6,038 bases of DNA from Spirochaetales bacterium (GTDB lineage Bacteria > Spirochaetota > Spirochaetia > Sphaerochaetales > Sphaerochaetaceae). The notes below the pieces were generated by a model. That model had not been told where the DNA came from. It saw only the letters and a program-made list of their open reading frames with translations, and did not search any database. Below, in pieces: positions 1 through 5,585 of this stretch. Made by a program: the position numbers and the translations under genes. Every line of letters starts with the position of its first letter. The first letter of the stretch is position 1. The stretch spans positions 1 through 6,038 of the forward strand of contig JALFYG010000029.1 in NCBI GenBank assembly GCA_022784805.1. The letters are read 5' to 3'.

Positions 1-838
1 CACATGAAACGCTCTTACCGTCTATTTCCCATTCCATAAACTCAATTCCAATTTCATCAGCCATCTTCATTGTCTGAGAAGAGAATCCCTCTGTTTCATA
101 CCCTTGTACATCTTCCGGCTCATGGGCGTCAGATCCTGTAACAATCTTCACTCCCATTTCCTTCATCATTATCCAGAACTCTTTATTGGTATACCTATAC
201 TTCTTACCGTCGTCTGTATCCACGAGGCCCTTCCTGATACCACAGTCGTTCATTTCCAACGGTACGCCGCAGTCTCTCGCACACTCCCCTATATCCCTGG
301 CAGCCGCTTTTGCATTGTTGTCCCAGCTTCTATAGTCGGACATATATAGATCGGGATGGCAGCCATAGAGAAAGAGGCCAGAAGAGAGCATCTCTGTATA
401 AAGCTTCACATATCCGGGCAGAATAGACCTGAAAGATGGTCCGATCCTACTTATATATGTATCTTGGCCAGTTACAGGACTGATCATTGAGTGGACGGAG
501 CCCAATAGATAATAGTACCCTCTCTCCCCCAAGAGCTCGTCTTTATAGAATCCAGCTTCATCCTTCAGCCAGTCACACTCTGCGCCAAGAAGTGTCTTTA
601 TTCCACTCCTTCCGTCTGCTTCCTTTACGTCCCTTTCATACTGATCAAGCTCACTATAAAGCATACGTGTGCCATAAGAGAGATTTTTGTCTGGAAGTGG
701 AGCATGCTCAGAAAAGCCCAGGACCTTCAATAGTCTCTTTTTTCCTGCTTCATCTACGTAATCTATTATTCTTCCCTCTCCATGCCTACAATAAAAGGAG
801 TGTGTATGTAGATTAACTTCATTCTGTAAATATCTCAT
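1..838 (-). CDS. PHP-domain phosphoesterase, histidinol-phosphatase (HisJ/HisK) family, 3' end cut by window edge
   Basis: The minus strand is open from an ATG at 838 to the left edge, giving 279 whole codons, about the full usual length of HisJ-family proteins, so only the extreme C-terminus is missing. Visible PHP metal-site motifs in order: NLHTHS (His11, His13), CRHGEG (His19), GFSEHAP (Glu44, His45), LLGAECDW (Glu87), GSVHSM (His116), GCHPDLY (His161), PLEMND (about 193-198) and GSDAHEPEDV (Asp237, His239). These are the metal ligands expected of the PHP fold that hydrolyses histidinol phosphate in histidine biosynthesis. The start is supported by AGAAGGA about five bases upstream. It begins 15 bases after the LysR stop, so the two are probably cotranscribed. 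No other his gene is visible, so the in vivo substrate could be another phosphomonoester. Family call is firm; the exact substrate is not. Confidence 0.9.
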   Translation of the reverse strand, partial: MRYLQNEVNLHTHSFYCRHGEGRIIDYVDEAGKKRLLKVLGFSEHAPLPDKNLSYGTRMLYSELDQYERDVKEADGRSGIKTLLGAECDWLKDEAGFYKDELLGERGYYYLLGSVHSMISPVTGQDTYISRIGPSFRSILPGYVKLYTEMLSSGLFLYGCHPDLYMSDYRSWDNNAKAAARDIGECARDCGVPLEMNDCGIRKGLVDTDDGKKYRYTNKEFWIMMKEMGVKIVTGSDAHEPEDVQGYETEGFSSQTMKMADEIGIEFMEWEIDGKSVSC

Positions 839-853
839 TTCATTCCTTCTTTA

Positions 854-1747
854 TCAGTAGCTGGCAGTCTTGCCATAGATGCGGATAATATCGTCCAAGA
901 CTTCTTTATGATTGAAATCTTTGTTGTAGACAATCTTTGTTTCCCTGACCATGGAGAAGTTTTCAATAGGAAGGGCCTTGACCTTTCCCTTTCTTATTTC
1001 ATCGAGACAGGCGCTTCTTGGGAGAATGGAAACTCCAAGATCCTTTCTGATCAAATCTTTTATTGTTGCGATGTTGTCGACTTCAAGAATTACATCAAAA
1101 AGAGATATATCTTCTCCATTGAAACTTAGCGTCTCTTCAAAGAGTTTACGTGTAGCGCTCTCTGCGGAACGAAGTATCATCTTCTCTTTCTTCAGATCAG
1201 CTATTGTCACTGCGCTTCTTTGGGAAAGAGGATTATCAGGACTCATGACACACATCAGATAATCAGTATCCAGAAGCATTGATGAGAACTTAGGGTTATT
1301 TGCAGAAGAATCGATGATGGCTAAGTCTAACTCATAGTTCTCCAGCTTATCATAAAGATTACTTATGATATCAGTAGTAAGCATAATTTTTATGCCATTG
1401 TTTTCAATGCTGTATTTTGCCAGTGCCGATGCCGTGACATTACTTTCAGCTGTATGGGTGATTCCAATTCTTAAAGGGCCAAAATGTTTTTCTGCATTCT
1501 GAAGCTCCAAAAGCATTTTATCATAGAGGGCTTTTTGTCGTCTAGCATATTTAAGTACTATTTCTCCTTGCTGTGTAAGGATTAAGCCATTTTTATTCCT
1601 AATAAAGACCTTGGCACCTACTTCCTCTTCAAGTTGTTTTATCTGTTGACTTACTGCAGGCTGAGTCATGTACAAAGCATCTGCCGCTTTGGTAAAGTTT
1701 AAATATTCAGCCACTTTCAAAAATGTGTACATCTTAGTCCCAAGCAT
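854..1747 (-). CDS. LysR-family transcriptional regulator
   Basis: This 297-residue protein has the normal LysR length and layout. An N-terminal winged helix-turn-helix occupies about residues 2-61, with the signature run FTKAADALYMTQPAVSQQIK near 18-37 followed by QLEEEVGAKVFIR. A linker helix follows to about 88, then a periplasmic-binding-like effector domain from about 90 (PLRIGITHTAESN) to about 295, including DLGVSILPRSA near 236-246. The ATG at 1747 is preceded by GGAGG four bases away, which favours it over Met6. It is transcribed divergently from the cation:proton antiporter across a 100-base gap and is followed by the PHP gene 15 bases downstream. LysR proteins commonly control the divergent neighbour and themselves; here the antiporter is the likely target, as for NhaR and nhaA. 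The effector cannot be read from the sequence. Confidence 0.95.
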   Translation of the reverse strand: MLGTKMYTFLKVAEYLNFTKAADALYMTQPAVSQQIKQLEEEVGAKVFIRNKNGLILTQQGEIVLKYARRQKALYDKMLLELQNAEKHFGPLRIGITHTAESNVTASALAKYSIENNGIKIMLTTDIISNLYDKLENYELDLAIIDSSANNPKFSSMLLDTDYLMCVMSPDNPLSQRSAVTIADLKKEKMILRSAESATRKLFEETLSFNGEDISLFDVILEVDNIATIKDLIRKDLGVSILPRSACLDEIRKGKVKALPIENFSMVRETKIVYNKDFNHKEVLDDIIRIYGKTASY

Positions 1748-1763
1748 AATGCCTCCGATTAAT

Positions 1764-1793
1764 TTATTTTATGATACTAAAAAATAATATAAT
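1764..1793 (+). promoter_or_regulatory. Putative antiporter promoter with adjoining AT-rich dyad (possible LysR operator)
   Basis: A perfect TATAAT lies at 1788-1793, about 54 bases before the antiporter ATG. No good -35 hexamer is found 16-18 bases upstream (1765-1770 reads TATTTT), which would suit an activator-dependent promoter. Directly upstream is an inverted repeat, TTATTTT at 1764-1770 and AAAATAA at 1781-1787, spaced by 10 bases, covering the -35 region where LysR activators usually bind. A T-N11-A arrangement is also present there. The region is very AT-rich, so both the hexamer and the dyad could arise by chance. Confidence 0.45.
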
Positions 1794-1832
1794 TTGATTT
1801 TATATTCAACAAGAAATATTCTCTATTTTCAC

Positions 1833-1850
1833 AAAGGAGATAAAAATATG
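1833..1850 (+). promoter_or_regulatory. Ribosome binding site that fixes the antiporter start
   Basis: AAAGGAGA at 1833-1840 sits seven bases before the ATG at 1848. A longer in-frame reading from a TTG at 1794 would add 18 residues, but it overlaps the probable -10 box and has no ribosome binding site, so 1848 is preferred. Confidence 0.8.
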
Positions 1851-3140
1851 TCCACACTATCTTTTATCGAAAAACTTGGAATAACGGATCCAACTGCGAT
1901 TACTGTAATATCTGTGTCCTTTATGCTATTCTTCGGCTTTTTGATGACTCGAATCACCAAAGTCTTCAAACTCCCTAATGTCACCGCATATATTGTCTCA
2001 GGAATTATTATGGGGCCCTTTGTCTTAAACCTAATTCCTCAAAAGACAATTGAAGGAATGAGTTTCATCGGAGACATAGCACTTTCTTTCATCGCTTTTG
2101 GAACAGGAGAGTATTTCAAAGTCAATATTCTTAAGAAGAATGGAAGGAAAGTACTCGTAATTACAATCATGGAAGCCTTAGCTTCATCTATTGTAGTTTT
2201 TATAGGTGCCTATTATTTCCTGAAGCTTGAATTTAGTTTCTCACTCATTCTTTCCGCCCTTGCTTCTGCGACAGCTCCCGCCTCTACTCTTATGACCATT
2301 AAACAGACAGGAGCCAAAGGTGATTTTGTAGACACGCTCTTAGGCGTAGTTGCGTTGGATGACGTAGTAGGTTTGATAGCTTTTTCCATTGCAATCTCAA
2401 TATCTTCATCCATCACACTGGGGATATTAGATATCAGAGCTTTGTCGATCCCTCTTGTTTCAAATCTAGTGGTCCTCATCGTTGGTGGATCGTTAGGGTT
2501 TCTTTTGAAGTTATTGTTAAGGAAAAGAAGTACAGACAATCGTCTTATAGTAACAGTATCCATTCTATTTGGTTTCTGCGGTATATGTGCAATAGTGGGA
2601 GTATCGCCGTTACTGGGATGTATGTCCATGGGTATGGTATATATTAATGCAACGGGAGATGAGAGACTCTTTAAGCAGCTTAGTTACTTTAGTCCTCCTA
2701 TCCTACTCCTATTTTTCGTCAGGTCTGGATTGAACTTCGACATCAGATCTCTTTTCAGCGGCATGAAAGGCTTTGGGAATATGCCCCTTTCCATAATCGG
2801 AATTGTCTATTTCTTTACCAGAATGATAGGAAAGTACTCTGGAGCATATTTGGGGTCTCTTGTTACAAATAAAAGTGGGAGTGTAAGAAACTATCTGGGA
2901 CTGGCACTTATCCCCCAAGCAGGAGTGGCCATCGGGCTGGCGGCAATGGGGGCCAAGATTCTGGGAGGAGAGGAAGGCAGGGCACTGGAAACCATCATTC
3001 TCTCTTCCAGTGTACTTTATGAATTGATCGGCCCTGCATCTGCAAAGCTTTCCCTTTATCTATCTCACTCCTATCCAAGGAAAGGGAATAACAAAGAGAG
3101 TGTAAAAGAAAACACTATTCCTGCGGTCATAAATAGCTGA
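1848..3140 (+). CDS. Cation:proton antiporter, CPA2 family (Na+/H+ or K+/H+ exchanger)
   Basis: The 430-residue product is very hydrophobic, with about 12-13 predicted membrane segments from residue 14 to 405 and a short polar tail, matching the Na_H_Exchanger domain (PF00999) without a KefC-type TrkA-N extension. Conserved features are visible: an N-terminal segment with KLPNVTAYIVSGIIMGP (41-57), the unwound-helix motif SATAPAS (140-146), the paired aspartates VVALDDVVGL (Asp171, Asp172) typical of electrogenic CPA2 exchangers, a basic pair RMIGK (Arg325, Lys329), and LIPQAGVAIGLA (354-365). It should sit in the cytoplasmic membrane and exchange Na+ or another monovalent cation for H+. The divergent LysR gene suggests ion or pH regulation. 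The 54-residue gene starts 18 bases after its TGA and is probably cotranscribed. The choice of cation is not decided by the sequence. Confidence 0.93.
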   Translation: MSTLSFIEKLGITDPTAITVISVSFMLFFGFLMTRITKVFKLPNVTAYIVSGIIMGPFVLNLIPQKTIEGMSFIGDIALSFIAFGTGEYFKVNILKKNGRKVLVITIMEALASSIVVFIGAYYFLKLEFSFSLILSALASATAPASTLMTIKQTGAKGDFVDTLLGVVALDDVVGLIAFSIAISISSSITLGILDIRALSIPLVSNLVVLIVGGSLGFLLKLLLRKRSTDNRLIVTVSILFGFCGICAIVGVSPLLGCMSMGMVYINATGDERLFKQLSYFSPPILLLFFVRSGLNFDIRSLFSGMKGFGNMPLSIIGIVYFFTRMIGKYSGAYLGSLVTNKSGSVRNYLGLALIPQAGVAIGLAAMGAKILGGEEGRALETIILSSSVLYELIGPASAKLSLYLSHSYPRKGNNKESVKENTIPAVINS

Positions 3141-3158
3141 CACATCTGGGGGGAAAAC

Positions 3159-3323
3159 ATGAAATCTATAGACCCAACAATCAAGTCTCCGAAAGAGACT
3201 GAGACGATTATCGAAGGAAAAGATGAGAACTATAAAAAAGAATACACCATCACAAGGCCTAACCTATGGAGAATATTCGCTTTTTCAGGAAGGAAAGAAT
3301 ATGACGATGACGATGACGATTAA
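3159..3323 (+). CDS. Small hypothetical protein (54 residues) with hexa-aspartate C-terminus
   Basis: This short reading frame has an ATG at 3159, a G-rich ribosome binding site (GGGGGGAAA from 3148) with about five bases of spacing, and a TAA at 3321. It starts 18 bases after the antiporter stop on the same strand, so it is likely translated from the same mRNA. The product is polar and highly charged: a Lys/Glu/Thr-rich N-terminal half, then RPNLWRIFAFSGRKEY (33-48) with an aromatic, possibly amphipathic stretch, then six aspartates to the end. There is no signal peptide or full membrane helix, and I recognise no family. A role as a small partner or modulator of the antiporter is suggested only by position. 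A 61-residue frame from 3223 overlaps it, with its own AAGGA, and is the competing reading. Coding status is likely but unproven. Confidence 0.6.
   Translation: MKSIDPTIKSPKETETIIEGKDENYKKEYTITRPNLWRIFAFSGRKEYDDDDDD
3303..3320 (+). repeat. (GACGAT)3 tandem repeat encoding Asp6
   Basis: Three perfect copies of the hexamer GACGAT run directly into the TAA stop of the 54-residue gene and encode its six aspartates. A pre-repeat ATGACG-like phase begins at 3301. Gain or loss of hexamers would lengthen or shorten the acidic tail by two residues without shifting frame. Confidence 0.85.
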
Positions 3324-3646
3324 ATATCTTGATAGAGAGCGAACTCCAAATTGTCCCTTACAAACCTTTGCCCGTTCCAGGCATAGGTCCTGCCGTCAGA
3401 GAGGGTGAGGATATGGGAGTGTCTCTCTCCCTTCTCCATATATACTGATATCCCGTCATACTCCCCCATTAGCTGCAGGTCCCCACTGATGGGCTTACGG
3501 CAATAGAGCCTGCAGATACTGGAAACCAGCTCAGGGGAGGAAAGGAAGAAGGAAGTTGCTGCAGATATAAATGACTCTGCCTCCTCAATGAAAGAGAGAT
3601 AACGCCTGTTTTTTTGAAAGATTGCCAAAGTATCATATGTGAACAT
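3320..3646 (-). CDS. Hypothetical protein (108 residues), unrecognised
   Basis: A minus-strand frame from ATG at 3646 to TAA at 3320-3322 gives 108 residues. The N-terminal part (about 1-50) reads as soluble helices (RRYLSFIEEAESFISAATSFF), and the C-terminal half as a small beta-rich unit (GEYDGISVYMEKGER, then HILTLSDGRTYAWNGQRF near 79-96). The amino-acid pattern looks protein-like rather than a shadow, and no better plus-strand gene covers most of the interval. Against it, there is no clear ribosome binding site before 3646, and an in-frame stop lies just upstream at 3656-3658, so no longer start exists. An A7 run near codons 11-13 could mark a frameshift in a degraded gene. It converges on the 54-residue gene with overlapping stop codons and diverges from the phosphate transporter. 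I recognise no family. Confidence 0.5.
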   Translation of the reverse strand: MFTYDTLAIFQKNRRYLSFIEEAESFISAATSFFLSSPELVSSICRLYCRKPISGDLQLMGEYDGISVYMEKGERHSHILTLSDGRTYAWNGQRFVRDNLEFALYQDI

Positions 3647-3727
3647 GAAATTAACTTAGGACATAATCTGCATATAACTACAAAAGAAAAGCCAAAGACT
3701 ATTATCAAATAGAAGAATTTCTTATAG

Positions 3728-3747
3728 ACTCATAACAAATACTCATA
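3728..3747 (+). repeat. ACTCATA direct repeat upstream of the phosphate transporter
   Basis: The 7-mer ACTCATA occurs at 3728-3734 and again at 3741-3747, a 13-base period, just ahead of the ribosome binding site at 3751. Direct repeats here might be an operator, but PhoP-type boxes in Firmicutes have a roughly 11-base period and a different core (TTAACA-like), so this is not a classical Pho box. It may be chance in AT-rich DNA. Confidence 0.25.
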
Positions 3748-3750
3748 GAT

Positions 3751-3768
3751 AAAGGGAGCACAATGTGA
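3751..3768 (+). promoter_or_regulatory. Ribosome binding site and overlapping ATG-TGA / GTG start of the phosphate transporter
   Basis: AAAGGGAG at 3751-3758 is followed by ATGTGA at 3763-3768. The ATG is at once closed by TGA, while the GTG at 3765-3767, six bases after the Shine-Dalgarno, opens the 587-codon frame. The next in-frame ATG is codon 20 and would remove most of the first membrane segment, so GTG is the best start. Confidence 0.75.
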
Positions 3769-5528
3769 ATCTGGCAGACGCTTTGTCACTTCTTGGTGGG
3801 GTATCGTTATTTCTATTCGGAATGACGCTTATGGGGGAAGGCCTTAAGCTTGTGGCAGGAAACAAGCTTGAACTTATACTTTATAAACTCTCAGGAACTC
3901 CTCTTAAAGGTATCTTGTTGGGAACTGGAGTTACTGCTGTAATACAATCATCTTCAGCTACATCAGTCATGGTGGTAGGTTTTGTAAACTCAGGAATGAT
4001 GAAGATGAAACAGGCCATATCCATAATCATGGGAGCCATCATAGGAACCAGTATTACAGGCTGGATCATATCCCTCTCTGACATCGGTGGAAGCCAAGGT
4101 CTATTAAGCCTATTGTCCACTGAGACCCTTTCAGCCATCACAGCCATTGTGGGTATATATCTAAGGCTCTTTTCAAAGAAACAAACCCACCATCATGCTG
4201 GTGATATCCTCATGGGCTTTGCTGTTCTTATGTTTGGAATGAAGGCAATGAGTTCATCCGTCAGCTCTTTAAGAGAGAGTGAGATGTTCATTTCCCTCCT
4301 TACACAGTTCTCAAATCCAATACTGGGAATACTTATCGGAATGGTATTCACCACAGTAATCCAGAGTGCTTCAGCATCTGTTGGTATCCTCCAGGCTCTT
4401 TCATCTACAGGAGCCATCACTTTTGAAATTGCACTTCCAATAATCATGGGTATCGCAATCGGAGCTTCTGTTCCTGTACTTCTTTCTGCTCTCGGAGCCA
4501 GCACAGATGGAAAGAGAACTGCTCTTTCTTACTTGGTTGTAGATACATTGGGTGTAATTCTATTCTCCCTCTTGTTCTACTCAATAAACGCAATAGTACA
4601 CTTCTCTTTCATGAGTACTTCCTTGAGAAGCGTAAACATCGCCCTGTTGAACACTGTCTTCAGATTAATCGTGGTTGCTCTTCTCCTGCCATTTATTTCC
4701 CTCTTGGAGAAACTGGTCTCTGTGATCATCAAAGACAATCCTAAGAAGCAGGACAAGGATCTAGATGACATCAAGAGGCTGGAAGAGAGATTTATCTCTT
4801 ATCCTCCTCTCGCTGTTGAGAACGCAAAGATTGCCATCAACAAGATGGGAGAGCTTGCCGAGAAGAATATTCTGGATGCATTTAACCTCCTAAGAAATGG
4901 TTATACAGACGGAGGCTTTGAGGAAGTGGAGAGAATTGAAGGCGTCATAGACAAGTACGAAGATTCAATCGGAACATACCTTACAAAGCTCACAGGAAGG
5001 GAAATGCCAACAGACCTAAACAGGTCAGTCGCAAAGTATCTTCACACTCTTACGGATTTTGAAAGAATCAGCGACCATGCCTTGAATATTGCAGAGAGCG
5101 CAAGGGAAATCAAAGAAAAAGAGATTACCTTCACTCCTGAGGCCATCCATGAAATGGATGTGATGATGAAGGCCCTCGAGAGAATCGTTCACATCACTAT
5201 CTCTTCTTTCGAAGACAATGATTTGGACAAGGCATACCTAGTTGAGCCATTGGAAGAAGTAATAGACGACCTATGCGAGAAGATACGCTACAACCATGTA
5301 GATAGGCTCACCAGAGGCGAATGCACTATTCTCAACGGCTATATATTCAACGACCTGGTCGGAAACTATGAAAGAATAAGTGACCACTGTTCAAACACAG
5401 CGGCAACACTTATCGAGATGGAAGAAGGTGTCTTCGGTCTCCATACTTATACAAACGAAGTCAAAGACCGTCACACCCACAACTTCGAAGAGAACTACAA
5501 GTTCTTCTCAGACACATTCGCCATCTAA
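3765..5528 (+). CDS. Na+/phosphate cotransporter family protein with C-terminal PhoU domain (NptA-type)
   Basis: The 587-residue product imports inorganic phosphate with Na+ across the cytoplasmic membrane. Two inverted Na_Pi_cotrans repeats (PF02690) fill about residues 1-325: the first carries the QSSSATS signature at 61-67 followed by GAIIGTSITGW (90-100), the second carries QSASAS at 200-205 followed by GIAIGASVP (229-237). A charged linker (PKKQDKDLDDIKRLEERF) leads to a PhoU-like helical domain (PF01895) at about 345-555, with twin signatures FERISDHALNIAE (432-444) and YERISDHCSNTA (535-546) that bind metal clusters in PhoU proteins. Length and domain order match standard bacterial NptA/PhoU fusions. 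The start is GTG. It lies alone on the plus strand and ends at a strong terminator. The PhoU part probably tunes transport to phosphate status. Confidence 0.95.
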   Translation: MNLADALSLLGGVSLFLFGMTLMGEGLKLVAGNKLELILYKLSGTPLKGILLGTGVTAVIQSSSATSVMVVGFVNSGMMKMKQAISIIMGAIIGTSITGWIISLSDIGGSQGLLSLLSTETLSAITAIVGIYLRLFSKKQTHHHAGDILMGFAVLMFGMKAMSSSVSSLRESEMFISLLTQFSNPILGILIGMVFTTVIQSASASVGILQALSSTGAITFEIALPIIMGIAIGASVPVLLSALGASTDGKRTALSYLVVDTLGVILFSLLFYSINAIVHFSFMSTSLRSVNIALLNTVFRLIVVALLLPFISLLEKLVSVIIKDNPKKQDKDLDDIKRLEERFISYPPLAVENAKIAINKMGELAEKNILDAFNLLRNGYTDGGFEEVERIEGVIDKYEDSIGTYLTKLTGREMPTDLNRSVAKYLHTLTDFERISDHALNIAESAREIKEKEITFTPEAIHEMDVMMKALERIVHITISSFEDNDLDKAYLVEPLEEVIDDLCEKIRYNHVDRLTRGECTILNGYIFNDLVGNYERISDHCSNTAATLIEMEEGVFGLHTYTNEVKDRHTHNFEENYKFFSDTFAI

Positions 5529-5573
5529 AAAAAAGATGCTCCCGATTCGAGAGAAAAGGGAGCTTACTTTTTT
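5529..5573. terminator. Bidirectional rho-independent terminator
   Basis: The stem GCTCCC (5538-5543) pairs with GGGAGC (5558-5563) around a 14-base loop. It is flanked by an A-run on the left (5527-5534) and a T-run on the right (5568-5573), and AAAAAAG/CTTTTTT can extend the stem beyond a small internal loop. Read on plus it ends the phosphate transporter transcript; read on minus, the left A-run becomes the U-tract that ends the converging GH28 gene, whose stop is 13 bases away. Confidence 0.9.
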
Positions 5574-5585
5574 AGTTTATCTAAC

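Noticed and set aside
104..816. Two plus-strand frames (104-349 and 487-816)
   Set aside because: They lie antisense to the PHP phosphoesterase, which has all its metal-site motifs; they lack protein-like composition.
908..1262. Plus-strand frames opposite the LysR gene
   Set aside because: Shadows of a full-length LysR protein.
1794..1847. N-terminal 18-residue extension of the antiporter from a TTG
   Set aside because: No ribosome binding site, overlaps the promoter -10 region, and a strong AAAGGAGA supports the ATG at 1848.
2213..2918. Minus-strand frames opposite the antiporter (2213-2629, 2709-2918)
   Set aside because: Shadows of a well-supported membrane protein gene.
3223..3408. 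61-residue plus-strand frame starting at 3223 with an AAGGA site four to five bases upstream
   Set aside because: It overlaps the 54-residue gene in another frame and runs deep into the minus-strand ORF; its MTMTMT run comes only from the hexamer repeat. It remains the main alternative to the 54-residue reading.
3473..3515. Inverted repeat CTGCAGG / CCTGCAG with a 29-base loop
   Set aside because: It lies inside the 108-residue ORF, has no T-run after it, and the loop is long; probably chance.
3469..3708. 79-residue minus-strand frame from a TTG at 3708, which could join the 108-residue frame by slippage at an A7 run
   Set aside because: No ribosome binding site, low-complexity Ser/Pro/Leu-rich content, and no homology basis for a programmed frameshift.
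3881..4774. Minus-strand frames opposite the phosphate transporter
   Set aside because: Shadow frames; the plus strand carries clear QSSS and PhoU motifs.
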